64,000 bases of DNA from an uncultured Treponema sp. (GCA_949299755.1 CASGBA010000006.1:186001-250000), one strand, 5' to 3'; positions 44,533 to 54,082 are shown, counted from the stretch's first letter. Numbers and translations: made by a program. The notes: generated by a model from the sequence alone, not told the origin.

Positions 44533-46720
44533 AACTCACTGGGTAAAAAAAGAAATAGACCGGGAAGCCGTCAAAAGTCTGGCCGGAAAATTCAAATGCA
44601 AACCTCTTGTCGCTTCCATCCTTGCGAGGCGGGGGATAACAGAGGGAAAAGACATCCTTTTTTTTCTCGAGGATGATTTGAGATTCCTTCACAACCCCTT
44701 TTTATTCAAGGATATGGAGGATGCGGTTGACCGCGTGATACAGGCAAAGGAAGAAGGGGAAAAGGTCCTGATATTCGGTGACAGGGATGTGGACGGTGTA
44801 ACCGGCACAGCCCTCCTGTACAATGCCCTCTCCGCCATGGGGATTGACCTGAAGGTGAGGATTCCCACCGGGGACGAACCCTACGGGCTGACTGTGGAAG
44901 CCGTGGAGCGGCACGCAGCCGAATACGGTTCCCTTATAATAACGGTGGACTGCGGTATTTCCTGCGTCAAGGAAATAGCCCGGGCAAACGAGCTGGGCAT
45001 AGACGTGATTGTCCTTGACCATCACACCCCGCCGGAAATACTCCCGGAAGCGGCGGTGATAATAGACCCCCATCTTGAAGACTCCGGTTATCCATTCAAG
45101 TACCTTTCCGGCTGCGCTGTCGCCTGGAAATTCATCACCGCCCTCCGTTTCGCCGAAACACCAATGTACAAACAAAGCGTCTGCCTCCTGAATGTCCGGC
45201 CCCTGAATGACGCTTACTGTGTGGAAGTGATAAAAACTGTAAATATGGTGGAAGAAACCCGTATTTATGAAACCCTGGTTCCCGGCATGGTGCCATTCTC
45301 AAAAACACGGTTACCATCGGTTTTGGAAGGCCAGCATATTTTTGTCTGGGATGCTTTAATGCAAAAAAAACAGTTGGAAAAGATTTTCGGATCCTCGATT
45401 GAATTCAACTTTCTTGACATCTCGGAAGAAATAGTTTCAGCCCTGCCTTCTTTTAAAGGAATGAGTCTGCTGAAACTAAAAAATTTTTCAAAAATAGGCC
45501 GTTACATGGAAAATCCGGTGAGTGAAATCGAAAGTTTTTTCAATATCTTCGTAACCTATTTGCAAAAAAAAAGCTCCTTTTTTGACAAGAAGACTGAAGA
45601 GGAACTCCAGCTTGTGGCCTTGGGAACCCTGGCGGATATAATGCCTTTGAAGAACGAAAACAGAATACTTGTACGCAACGGAATTGAATCAATGAATAAC
45701 AGTCCGGTACCCGGACTTTTGGAAATTTTAGCCCGCCAGGGGTTGACAGGAAAAAAAATACACGCCACGGATTTAAGCTGGAAAATAACCCCCGTGATCA
45801 ATGCGGCCGGCAGACTCGGAAAACCAGAGACAGCGCTCAACCTCCTTTTACGGGACACAACCCCTGCAGACCGGCAGTCCCTGTCGGAAGAAATCATCCG
45901 CATGAACAATGACCGGAGAGACATGGGAAAGGAAACATGGACAGTGGCTGAACCGCTTGCAAAGGAAAGCTTCGAAAAAAACAGCCGGCGTCTTGTTATG
46001 GCTGCCAGCGGGGAAATAAACCGTGGGATCACAGGATTAACCGCTTCCAGGCTGGCTAAATTTTTTGATGTTCCCGCTGTTGTTTTATCCCTGCGACCCG
46101 ATGGAACCGCCGTTGGATCCATGAGATCCGCAAGAGGCGTAAATTTAAAAGCCATAATTGAAATGTGCGAAGACCTTTTTTCCGAACACGGAGGACATGC
46201 CTTCGCCGCCGGATTTTCCCTAAAAAAAGACAAACTTCCAGACCTTGAATCCAGACTTTCAGCCATTGCGGAAAACCTGGAATTCCCCGGCCGGGAAGAA
46301 GGCAGTGAAATATCCATAGACGCACAACTTCCCCATGAATACATTACGCCGGAAATCATCACCATAAACGATATTTTTGAACCTTTCGGAGAAGGTAATG
46401 AGCCTATCCATTTTCTGGTATGTGATGTAAAAATAATAAACGCCGATATCATGGGTAAAGGTGAAAAACAGCATTTAAAGCTAACCCTTGACTGCGGAAA
46501 ATATAAATGGCCGGCCCTTTTTTGGAATTCGGCTGAAAGATACGGCAGGGATTTTGACAACGGGGACAGGATAGACGCTGTTTTCAAAGTTGCCGGAAAT
46601 TTTTTCAACGGGGCTTACACTCCGCAAATGGTTCTTGTGGATGTAAAAAAACACAAACCGGAAACAAAAAACGCCGTAGAACCCCAAAGCCAAATAGAAA
46701 TGAGAGAGGTTCCAATATAG
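44522..46720 (+). CDS. recJ: Single-strand exonuclease RecJ with inserted domain
   Basis: 732 residues, ~150 more than typical RecJ. DHH-family motifs: FGDRDVDGVTG, TVDCGIS, VLDHHTPPE, LVALGTLADIMPL, NAAGRLG, and the DHHA1 motif GSMRSARG. Between the CAVAWKF helix and LVALGTLAD (about residues 211-356) is an extra domain whose residue pattern resembles a decayed DnaQ exonuclease. It overlaps pdp by 11 nt. Confidence 0.92.
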   Translation: MENKTHWVKKEIDREAVKSLAGKFKCKPLVASILARRGITEGKDILFFLEDDLRFLHNPFLFKDMEDAVDRVIQAKEEGEKVLIFGDRDVDGVTGTALLYNALSAMGIDLKVRIPTGDEPYGLTVEAVERHAAEYGSLIITVDCGISCVKEIARANELGIDVIVLDHHTPPEILPEAAVIIDPHLEDSGYPFKYLSGCAVAWKFITALRFAETPMYKQSVCLLNVRPLNDAYCVEVIKTVNMVEETRIYETLVPGMVPFSKTRLPSVLEGQHIFVWDALMQKKQLEKIFGSSIEFNFLDISEEIVSALPSFKGMSLLKLKNFSKIGRYMENPVSEIESFFNIFVTYLQKKSSFFDKKTEEELQLVALGTLADIMPLKNENRILVRNGIESMNNSPVPGLLEILARQGLTGKKIHATDLSWKITPVINAAGRLGKPETALNLLLRDTTPADRQSLSEEIIRMNNDRRDMGKETWTVAEPLAKESFEKNSRRLVMAASGEINRGITGLTASRLAKFFDVPAVVLSLRPDGTAVGSMRSARGVNLKAIIEMCEDLFSEHGGHAFAAGFSLKKDKLPDLESRLSAIAENLEFPGREEGSEISIDAQLPHEYITPEIITINDIFEPFGEGNEPIHFLVCDVKIINADIMGKGEKQHLKLTLDCGKYKWPALFWNSAERYGRDFDNGDRIDAVFKVAGNFFNGAYTPQMVLVDVKKHKPETKNAVEPQSQIEMREVPI

Positions 46721-46782
46721 GCAAACACACAGGAATCATCAAAAAAAATATGGGAAATATTTAAAATATCCAGGAGGATGCC

Positions 46783-47820
46783 ATGAAAAAATATGCAAAA
46801 AAAACACTCAAAAGTTTTAAATCACCGGCGGGAATAATCCCTGTTTTTCTTCTTCTGTTTTTGCTTCCGGTATTTATTTTCGCTTCCGGAAAACCGGAAT
46901 CAAAAGCGGTCCCGCCGGCGGGATTGCAGGAAATAATCATGCCTTCAGGAGGAACAGCGGGAGATGCCTTTGCGGTTGTTTTCAGACTTACAGCTCCGGC
47001 GGATGATATTTCGGTAAATTTGAAAAACCAAAATGACAAAATTTTAACAACCGGAAAAGGGTTTTCACTTCCCGGCGGAAACATTCAAAACCGGAGCGGA
47101 CGTTATGAATACGCAGCCCTCATAGGTTTATCCATATTCCTGGAAGAAGGGATTTATAAGCTTGAATATTCTATCACTTCCGGAGGGGTTGAATCCACCG
47201 GATTTTCGGAATTGAAGATAGATACTCCGGAATGGAATTCGGAAAAAATAGCCTTGGATGAGAGAAACACAGCTGTCCGTACCAACTGGGGGGATGAAAG
47301 GCAAGCACAGATAAAAAAGCTGAATGACATTCTCTTTTCCTGTGACGGGGATGCACCTAGGTTTGCAGGAAGTTACGTGAAACCCGTGGAATCAAACCGC
47401 ATAACCTCCTGTTTCGGCGACCGGAGGGTTTTCCTGTATTCAGACGGCGGCTCGGATGTTTCCGCCCATTACGGAGTGGATTTCGGTGTGCCCACAGGAA
47501 CAGAAGTACGGGCGGCAGGCGCCGGTAAAGTTGTGATGGCTGAAAACAGGATTTCAACAGGTTGGTCTATTGTAATCGAGCATATGCCGGGTTTATTCAG
47601 CCTGTATTATCATTTGAATGAAATGAATTGTAATGTAGGGGATTTAGTTAAACCCGGAGATCTTATAGGCAAATCCGGTGCCACAGGTCTGGCCACGGGA
47701 CCCCACCTGCACTGGGAATTCAGGGTGAATGGGGAGGCGGTATCCCCCTGGTTTTTTCTGGAAAAAGGCTTGTTTACAGTCTCAAACTCCGGGAATCCGG
47801 ACAAAGGAACCGTCAATTGA
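46783..47820 (+). CDS. M23 peptidase, exported
   Basis: 345 residues. Signal peptide (FLLLFLLPVFIFASG) and a ~170-residue beta-rich region precede a LytM domain: HYGVDFGVPTGTEV (zinc His and Asp) and HLHWEFRVNG (catalytic and zinc His). It probably cleaves peptidoglycan cross-bridges or, as an EnvC-like protein, activates other hydrolases. AGGAGG is 5-6 nt before the ATG. Confidence 0.9.
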   Translation: MKKYAKKTLKSFKSPAGIIPVFLLLFLLPVFIFASGKPESKAVPPAGLQEIIMPSGGTAGDAFAVVFRLTAPADDISVNLKNQNDKILTTGKGFSLPGGNIQNRSGRYEYAALIGLSIFLEEGIYKLEYSITSGGVESTGFSELKIDTPEWNSEKIALDERNTAVRTNWGDERQAQIKKLNDILFSCDGDAPRFAGSYVKPVESNRITSCFGDRRVFLYSDGGSDVSAHYGVDFGVPTGTEVRAAGAGKVVMAENRISTGWSIVIEHMPGLFSLYYHLNEMNCNVGDLVKPGDLIGKSGATGLATGPHLHWEFRVNGEAVSPWFFLEKGLFTVSNSGNPDKGTVN

Positions 47821-47845
47821 CAAAAAAGCCGGTTTCTGGTAAATT
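47817..47845 (+). promoter_or_regulatory. rpsU promoter
   Basis: TTGACA (47817-47822), 17-bp spacer, TAAATT (47840-47845). It starts inside the last codons of the M23 gene. Confidence 0.65.
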
Positions 47846-47887
47846 TTTCTTTAACGTTTACGGGTAGCCGAAAGGAGGTGATGTCGG

Positions 47888-48097
47888 GTGGCTCGCATTG
47901 TTGTGGATGACTCAGAAAACCTTGAAAAGGCCATAAAGCGTTTTAAACGCATGGTGGAAAAAGAAGGTATCATCCGTGAGTGGAAAAAGCGGGAATTCTA
48001 CGAAAAGCCTTCTACAATCCTTAACAGGAAAAACAAGGCACTCCGCAGAAAACTCATGAAAAAAAACCGTAAAATTAAAGACAACAAAGGCTTTTAA
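47888..48097 (+). CDS. rpsU: 30S ribosomal protein S21
   Basis: 69 residues, Lys/Arg-rich ([24 protein letters not shown]). The start is GTG 47888, preceded by a near-perfect AAAGGAGGTGA, the strongest ribosome-binding site in the window. It is transcribed alone. Confidence 0.96.
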   Translation: MARIVVDDSENLEKAIKRFKRMVEKEGIIREWKKREFYEKPSTILNRKNKALRRKLMKKNRKIKDNKGF

Positions 48098-48111
48098 TTT
48101 TCACTGAAGAT

Positions 48112-48152
48112 AAGGCACGGTACGGGTGGTTGCATCTGTTCCGTGCCTTTCT
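48112..48152 (+). terminator. rpsU terminator candidate
   Basis: AAGGCACGG (48112-48120) pairs with CCGTGCCTT (48141-48149). The loop is long (20 nt) and the U-tract short. Confidence 0.5.
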
Positions 48153-48200
48153 ACCGGTATCCCTTAATAACTCTTGGAAATTCAGAGGATTTGTAGAATA

Positions 48201-49217
48201 ATGGCATATGCTACCACGCAGCAGCTGACGCGTTATTACGATCTATATAAAAACATAGATGTTACATTCACTAAAGAAGTTATAGCTATCCTCGGTTTAC
48301 AAACACAACAGGTTTTTCTTAAAGCGGACGGCAGGCAATGGCCCTGCATTATAAATTCCTCTTCCCTTGTAGGTGCAAAGGTTATTGCAGGAACAAAAAA
48401 CGGATTGATTCCAAAAATACAAAAAGATGTCTCGGCTTTAAGCCTTCGGTTTTCTTTTGTGGATAACGAAAACAAAGAACCGGTTTCATTTTTTATAAAC
48501 AGCAAGGCAACTGGATTTTCTCCTTACGGCTCAAACAATGATTTGGTGTTGATACAGCTTCAATATATACAGCGGGCTCCGGATTTTATTATTGAAAAAA
48601 TAGGTTCCCTTCTCGATGCAAATGTGAATTCAAAAAGACGTAAAGAAGACCGGATTTTAATTACCGCGGATACCATGCGTAAAATCGGGATACTTCAAAA
48701 AGAAACCATAATATTCATACAGGGAGTTCCAAGACGGTGCATTCTGCGGGACATTTCCTTTTCGGGCGCAAAAGTTATAATGATTGGTATCGCCCAATTC
48801 ATAAAGGACAAGGATATTGTTCTGAGAATAGATTTTGAAGATCCCCGTACCGCAATAGGATTGCACGGAAAAATCACCAGAACAGAGGATGTCCGGGACA
48901 GAAAAGATCTTGTGGCTCTGGCAATCCAATTTGTCGAAAACGAAATCCCCATGACATATAAGATGCACTTGAATCATTACATCAGTATGTTGTCAAAACA
49001 TGATATAAACCGGATGCAAAACCAGAGAATCCAACAGATGGAATCAATGCCCATAGGGACAGAAGGTTCATCCTCTTCCAGCGGATCCAAAGAGCAGACT
49101 GAAAAAACAGCACAACAGGAACCGTCACAATCCCAAAACGTGGAATCAGGACAGCCTGCAGAAAACCAGTCTTTTGCAGGAAAAATAGATTTAAATACGC
49201 TGGATATTGATTTTTAA
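48201..49217 (+). CDS. plzA: PilZ-domain c-di-GMP receptor, PlzA-like
   Basis: 338 residues. An N-terminal PilZN-like half (~1-140) is followed by a PilZ domain with RKEDR (RxxxR) and DISFSG (DxSxxG), the two c-di-GMP-binding motifs, separated by ~37 residues. The last ~60 residues are Gln/Ser-rich and disordered. Spirochaetal Plz proteins affect motility and virulence. ATG 48201 is chosen over an in-frame start 27 nt earlier. Confidence 0.85.
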   Translation: MAYATTQQLTRYYDLYKNIDVTFTKEVIAILGLQTQQVFLKADGRQWPCIINSSSLVGAKVIAGTKNGLIPKIQKDVSALSLRFSFVDNENKEPVSFFINSKATGFSPYGSNNDLVLIQLQYIQRAPDFIIEKIGSLLDANVNSKRRKEDRILITADTMRKIGILQKETIIFIQGVPRRCILRDISFSGAKVIMIGIAQFIKDKDIVLRIDFEDPRTAIGLHGKITRTEDVRDRKDLVALAIQFVENEIPMTYKMHLNHYISMLSKHDINRMQNQRIQQMESMPIGTEGSSSSSGSKEQTEKTAQQEPSQSQNVESGQPAENQSFAGKIDLNTLDIDF

Positions 49218-49256
49218 CCCCGGCATATCTTTAGAAAATCGGAACAGGAAACAAAC

Positions 49257-50453
49257 GTGAAAAACCCACTGGATTCGCTTGTATTTATCCGGTTAAACGG
49301 TAAACCGGATATTTTAAATCCCTTCCCGGATTTTGATCCGGACATCCCGCTGCCGGTCAGGCTCCCCCCGGAAGAAACAGCGGATTCCGCCCAGGAAAAA
49401 ATGAATAGGACACTGACGGTGGAAGCCATACTGGCTGGAATCCTGACAGTTTTTGCCTGGGACAGAGAAAACCCGAATGCCGGTTATTACAAAAATCTTC
49501 TCCTGAAACTAAGGCCGGATTTACGCAGGGAATTGACAGAGGCCGCCCTGATAAAAATACGGAACGGAGATTTGGATTTAGCTGAGGAAATTTTCCTGGC
49601 CTTAAAAGGAATAAACCCTGACGACAGGGAAACAACCCTTAACACTGCATTGCTTATGGAGGAAAAATCCAAAAAAGCGGCCACCACCGGAGACTCCGAA
49701 AAGGAAAGTTTTTACCTGAAAGAAGCGGAAAAATATTACAGGGAATCCATGGAGACAGAGTCTCCTCTGCCGAAAGCTTTTTTTAATGCCGGATATTTTT
49801 ATCTCCAACAGCACGAATATAAAAAGGCGGCGGAAGCGTTCCAGACATACAGCATACTGGAAACAGGTACCGATGAAACCACTCTAATAAGGAAAGAAAA
49901 AGCGGAAGCCATTTCCGCTGATATCCGCTCAAAAAACCTGGACGATGCTTTGTTCAAAGCGGCTTATGATTTAATCAACAAAGGGGAGGAAGAACGGGCA
50001 CTGGAAGATATAAGACTCTTTCTTGAGCGCCGTCCAAAGGTATGGAACGCCTGGTTTATGCTGGGCTGGGCTTTACGCCGTCTGGAACGGTGGGAAGACG
50101 CAAAAAACGCTTTTTTACGGGCTCTGGAGCTGAAAGAAGAAACCAGGGGAAACGCCGCAGATTCCGCCGACATCTCCGGGGAAACAGATGAAGCAATGGA
50201 AGGACTTGCCGACATATGCAATGAAATAGCAATATGTTCCCTGGAAGAGGGTTCCTACAGCGAAAGCCGGCGGTGGCTTATGACAGGCCTGGAAGCTGAA
50301 CCGGAAAATACGAAAATAATCTCAAACCTGGGTGTGGTGGCTTGGAAAACCGGAAACAAACAGGAGGCGGAAGGTTTTTTCCGTACTGTATTGGAAATAA
50401 ATCCTGAGGATAAAACAGCGCTGTTGTTATTGCAGCAATTGGAATCCACGTAA
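49257..50453 (+). CDS. Cytoplasmic TPR protein
   Basis: 398 residues, GTG start with a weak AGGA. TPR units in the middle and C-terminal parts (LPKAFFNAGYFYLQQHEYKKA, VWNAWFMLGWALRRLERWED, TKIISNLGVVAWKTGNKQEA). There is no signal peptide. It is probably in the plzA operon (39-nt gap). Partner unknown. Confidence 0.85.
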   Translation: MKNPLDSLVFIRLNGKPDILNPFPDFDPDIPLPVRLPPEETADSAQEKMNRTLTVEAILAGILTVFAWDRENPNAGYYKNLLLKLRPDLRRELTEAALIKIRNGDLDLAEEIFLALKGINPDDRETTLNTALLMEEKSKKAATTGDSEKESFYLKEAEKYYRESMETESPLPKAFFNAGYFYLQQHEYKKAAEAFQTYSILETGTDETTLIRKEKAEAISADIRSKNLDDALFKAAYDLINKGEEERALEDIRLFLERRPKVWNAWFMLGWALRRLERWEDAKNAFLRALELKEETRGNAADSADISGETDEAMEGLADICNEIAICSLEEGSYSESRRWLMTGLEAEPENTKIISNLGVVAWKTGNKQEAEGFFRTVLEINPEDKTALLLLQQLEST

Positions 50454-50504
50454 ATCCCTGCTTAACAGGTTAAATCAACCGGAACCAACATCCAAGGATT
50501 TAAT

Positions 50505-51083
50505 TCACTCCAAAGCTTTAATCCGCTTTAAAAGACCCATAGTTTCCTCTGAAAAACGGCTGCCGGGAACAATATTATTTTTCAAAAACCATCCCCTGGG
50601 AACTTCCAGGGCATAACGTCGGTAACCGGCACTTTTGACAGGTTCCAAACTGAATGGTTCCATGTCAAAAATTTCCCTGAAAACCCCCTTGGAATCTATA
50701 AAAGCGATGGAGAGGGGGACTTCAGTGTTTTTCATCCAGAAACTCATTTTTTCATCACCGGGATAGATAAAAATCATGCCGGTTCCTTCCGGGATATTTC
50801 TCCTGTGCATAAAACCCCTGGCCCTCGAGGAAAAATCAGCGGCGATTTCCGCATCAACCTTAACAAAAGCGGCGTCAGAGCTGGTATCTTCATGTCCGGT
50901 TCCCAGTCCGTCCCCAGAGGTTTTTTCTGCGGGAAAAACCTCAATAAACAAAGCAAGTTTTTCAAGTGATCCGGAAGAAGGCGCAGAAAAAACAGGGGCC
51001 GTTGCCGGACAAAAAAAGAAAAAAATTAAAATAAAAAGGACTGAAGAAGATGCTGAAAAATTAAAATTCCGAAACAAAATCAT
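50505..51083 (-). CDS. Exported DUF192 protein
   Basis: 192 residues. Signal peptide (SVLFILIFFFFCPATAPVFS), a linker, then a DUF192 domain: RARGFMHRRNIPEGTGMIFIY and MSFWMKNTEVPLSIAFID are its signature segments. The biochemical role of DUF192 is unknown. It is the third gene of an operon with the CNB protein; its start overlaps the previous gene by 23 nt. Confidence 0.85.
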   Translation of the reverse strand: MILFRNFNFSASSSVLFILIFFFFCPATAPVFSAPSSGSLEKLALFIEVFPAEKTSGDGLGTGHEDTSSDAAFVKVDAEIAADFSSRARGFMHRRNIPEGTGMIFIYPGDEKMSFWMKNTEVPLSIAFIDSKGVFREIFDMEPFSLEPVKSAGYRRYALEVPRGWFLKNNIVPGSRFSEETMGLLKRIKALE

Positions 51084-51657
51084 CCCTCTGTATATTTTCC
51101 CGGGTACGTATATCCTTTTCCGTATTTATTATGGAATTAAAGACAGTTAAATCAATGTATTTCACGGTCAAAGGACGCTCCAGGGAAAGTCGCAAATTTC
51201 CGGAACTCCATACAGCTTTTGAAGGGTCAACTGTATCAGGCCCGCCATATTTTTCAGCCAGGGAAGAAAACATAGAGAAATAGTCTATTTTTTCCGCGTC
51301 CAAGGCAAAAGTCATATTGTATAAAATACCCTCGTAAAACTGGAACCAGGAATGGGAAATATAAGACGTTCCGGTGGTTTCTATCAAATTCCGCTGGTAT
51401 CCGCCGGGAATCAGGGAAACGTCCCTTTCCCCCCTGTATCCGAATATCCCGTCCGCAACCAGATTTTCCTTTACGACATCAATATCCATGCCCAAGGAAA
51501 TACCGCGGAATGAAGACGGCAGGGTTCTCTCCGCCCCGGAGGGCTCAGTGATATCAGAGCTCTTTTCATCTTCAGTGGAAAAAGTCCGGGACAAAAAAAA
51601 CAATGTAAAAACAGAAAAAAATACCGCAAATAAAACACTGCGGGAACCGGAAACCAT
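51061..51657 (-). CDS. Exported protein, unknown
   Basis: 198 residues from ATG 51657, which overlaps the CNB-gene stop (ATGA). Signal peptide or anchor SVLFAVFFSVFTLFFLS. A beta-rich mature domain begins FRGISLGMDIDVVKENL, a pattern seen in small periplasmic proteins with a GM.. helix start. No family assigned. Confidence 0.75.
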   Translation of the reverse strand: MVSGSRSVLFAVFFSVFTLFFLSRTFSTEDEKSSDITEPSGAERTLPSSFRGISLGMDIDVVKENLVADGIFGYRGERDVSLIPGGYQRNLIETTGTSYISHSWFQFYEGILYNMTFALDAEKIDYFSMFSSLAEKYGGPDTVDPSKAVWSSGNLRLSLERPLTVKYIDLTVFNSIINTEKDIRTRENIQRDDFVSEF

Positions 51658-52886
51658 CAGCGCCCCCTGGCTTCCATATGGGAACGTTCCAGCTCGCTGC
51701 GTTTCCTGCGGGCAGCAATTTGTTTCCCTAAATCCATTAAGTCGTTTGTATACAGTTTGCCGTTTGCCACTTTCACGACACCTGTGCGCAGGAAGGTGGC
51801 CAAATAGGTTTGCCCCTGTTCCTTGGGTATTCCACACATACTAACCAGCTCATCAGGTCCAAAATCAAACATATATTGTTTACCCACTTGAAACACAACC
51901 CTCAATTTTTCGAGCTGGATTGAAAGCATATCATACATACGGGAAACAGGATCGTTGATCGCCGTGTTGGCAAGCTGCTTATACATAAGCCATATCCTGT
52001 CCGCCAATGTGGTGGTCAGTCTTGTTATAAGCTGGGGCTGGGTTGAAACCATTTGGTTAAAGTTCTGCCTGTTTACGCAAAGGATTTGTGTCCCGGCCAG
52101 GGCTATGGCACTGGCTGAACGGGGTTTGTTTTCCAATAAAGCCATTTCACCGAACATATCCCCGGCTTTCAAAACGGCGAGAAGAACCTCATTATCATCC
52201 ACAATTTTTGTTATTTTAACCTGTCCTTTCTGAATAATATACATTTCAGAACCTGGCTGGCACTCACAGAATATCATTGTCTCATCATCGAAGGTTCTGG
52301 AAAGAAGGCCGGGTTTAGGCTCAAGCATTTCCGTGGAAGCCCTTACCCCCATGGATTTTATAGACATAAAACGTTCCCTGGCAGCCGTGGCAAAAGAACC
52401 GTTAGGTGCATTTTTCAGATAATGATAATAAGCATACAAGGCCAGGGAATATTTTGAAAGGCGGGCGTAATAATCACCGATTGTAAACAAATGACTTATG
52501 TCGATTTCGGCATTTTTTTTCAATGTGATTCTTGCCAAAGCCTCATCCAAATACCGGACTTTTTGGGAGAAAGAAAAAATAATCTTCATCGCCACCGGAG
52601 CGTTTTTCGTGATGAGCTCGGGGAATTGATCCCTGCGCACAGAAATCAAAGAAACATCCGTAACCGCAAAGGCCGTTTCAATCTGACTGTGCCCGGACAT
52701 GGAGGAAACCACTCCCAAAAAATCACCGGGACCGAGAATATTTCCCTGCTCTTCCGCGACAATCTGTGTTTCTTTTGCTATCCTAACCTGACCGCTTTGG
52801 ATAATATAAAACCTGTCGGAAGAGGACTGACCTTCGAGGATAATGAAAGAATTCTTTTTAAAATGAATAAAGCTTAATTGAAGCAA
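51657..52886 (-). CDS. Dual cyclic-nucleotide-binding regulator
   Basis: 409 residues. Two Crp-type cNMP domains: residues ~5-110 (FYIIQSGQVRIAKET, ILGPGDFLGVV) and ~205-320 (MYIIQKGQVKITKI, LKAGDMFGEMALLENKPRSA, with the GEMAL...RSA phosphate cassette only in the second). A C-terminal winged-helix-like segment (FGPDELVSMCGIPKEQGQTY) suggests DNA binding. TTG start with GGTGG 6 nt upstream and a strong promoter at 52905-52933. Confidence 0.85.
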   Translation of the reverse strand: MLQLSFIHFKKNSFIILEGQSSSDRFYIIQSGQVRIAKETQIVAEEQGNILGPGDFLGVVSSMSGHSQIETAFAVTDVSLISVRRDQFPELITKNAPVAMKIIFSFSQKVRYLDEALARITLKKNAEIDISHLFTIGDYYARLSKYSLALYAYYHYLKNAPNGSFATAARERFMSIKSMGVRASTEMLEPKPGLLSRTFDDETMIFCECQPGSEMYIIQKGQVKITKIVDDNEVLLAVLKAGDMFGEMALLENKPRSASAIALAGTQILCVNRQNFNQMVSTQPQLITRLTTTLADRIWLMYKQLANTAINDPVSRMYDMLSIQLEKLRVVFQVGKQYMFDFGPDELVSMCGIPKEQGQTYLATFLRTGVVKVANGKLYTNDLMDLGKQIAARRKRSELERSHMEARGR

Positions 52887-52904
52887 AATAAACCACCATG
52901 GTAA

Positions 52905-52933
52905 AGTATAAAATCAGTGAAAAAATTTGTCAA
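52905..52933 (-). promoter_or_regulatory. Promoter of the CNB operon
   Basis: Minus strand: TTGACA (52928-52933), 17-bp spacer, TATACT (52905-52910), a near-consensus promoter. Confidence 0.75.
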
Positions 52934-52984
52934 TTAAAGATATCATATACCGCCAACTATATTAGTATATAACATTTTCTAATT

Positions 52985-54043
52985 TTATTCCCACTCCCCG
53001 GCAAAAATTATTTCAGGTTCAAGCTTAAATCCGTATTTTTCCATGACACATTCCGAAACCTTTTCCACCAAGCCCCGTATATCCCGGGCGGAAGCATTCC
53101 CTGTATTTACAATTATATTTCCGTGCCAGGGAGCTACTTTGGCTCCACCTAATTCAAGTCCCCTCAGGCCGGCTTCATCTATTATCATCCCGGAAGGCTT
53201 TCCGAAAGCCCTGTTGTTTTTAAACACACTGCCGGCGGAGGGAAGCCGGAAATGGCCTTTTTTTTCCCGGTCAGAACGGTATTTTTCAGTTTCTTCGGAA
53301 AGAAAATCCTTGTTTCCAGGACAAAGCTTAAAATCCACTGAAACAAGGATTGAAAAATCACCGGAATCCCCGGAGTTTTCAGAATCTGTTTTTTTCCGAG
53401 TGTTAAAAGGGGATTTTTTGTACTCCCATTCCCGGCTGTCAAAGGATTTGGTTTCATTAAAAGTTTCCACCAACCAGGGAGGAGAATCCCTGTCCCCGGA
53501 TTCATTTTTTGAAACATGGAATCTTAAAAAGGACGCTCCGGCAAAGACATCGGAAACAGACCTTTCATAACACCGGGCATTCATAAAAGCTGCGCCACCC
53601 ACTGTGCCTGGCAAGCCGGCAAAACGCTCAAGACCGGCCAATCCTTTGGAAACTGACAAATCCACGGCATAATCCATGGAGCAACCGCTTCCGCAACGGA
53701 GGATAATTTCATCCGCTGTTTCGCCGGCAGTTTCAAAAACAGTTTCATTGATAAAACCCGTGGACACAACCGCTCCGGGAAAACCTTTGTCTGAAAACAA
53801 GACGTTTGATCCTCCCCCCAACACAAAAACAGGGATTCCCAAGGATAAAAAAGCTGAAACAAAAGTTTCTGTTTCCACCGGAGAACGGGGGCTTACAAAA
53901 ATATCAGCGGCTCCTCCCGCACGGAAAGATGTATGACGGGACATAGGCTCATCAAACAAAAACCGCTTTTCCGCAACCGATTGAAGGAACAAGTTATTTT
54001 CCTTCATATTGCTATTTTCCCATATTTTACGTACATTAGACAT
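52985..54043 (-). CDS. murB: UDP-N-acetylenolpyruvoylglucosamine reductase
   Basis: FAD enzyme of peptidoglycan precursor synthesis. SRHTSFRAGGAADIFVSP and VLGGGSNVLFSD are the FAD-binding segments; GLAGLERFAGLPGTVGGAAFMNA and the C-terminal GLELGGAKVAPWHGN complete it. Start uncertain: ATG 54043 (352 residues) lies ~5 nt after the predicted transcription start; ATG 54007 is also possible. Neither has a Shine-Dalgarno sequence. Confidence 0.95.
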   Translation of the reverse strand: MSNVRKIWENSNMKENNLFLQSVAEKRFLFDEPMSRHTSFRAGGAADIFVSPRSPVETETFVSAFLSLGIPVFVLGGGSNVLFSDKGFPGAVVSTGFINETVFETAGETADEIILRCGSGCSMDYAVDLSVSKGLAGLERFAGLPGTVGGAAFMNARCYERSVSDVFAGASFLRFHVSKNESGDRDSPPWLVETFNETKSFDSREWEYKKSPFNTRKKTDSENSGDSGDFSILVSVDFKLCPGNKDFLSEETEKYRSDREKKGHFRLPSAGSVFKNNRAFGKPSGMIIDEAGLRGLELGGAKVAPWHGNIIVNTGNASARDIRGLVEKVSECVMEKYGFKLEPEIIFAGEWE

Positions 54044-54064
54044 AACCGCTTCAGAGTATATACT
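54036..54064 (+). promoter_or_regulatory. cysS promoter
   Basis: TTAGAC (54036-54041), 17-bp spacer, TATACT (54059-54064). Its -10 and the murB -10 are the two arms of one palindrome, AGTATATACT (54055-54064). Confidence 0.6.
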
Positions 54065-54082
54065 AGTACGTATGTTTTTCAA
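54055..54082 (-). promoter_or_regulatory. murB promoter
   Basis: Minus strand: TTGAAA (54077-54082), 16-bp spacer, TATACT (54055-54060). Confidence 0.65.

Noticed and set aside
51658-51837. 60-codon extension of the exported protein after the CNB gene
   Set aside because: It reads through the CNB gene in another frame; the ATGA overlap at 51657 with a signal peptide is the better start.
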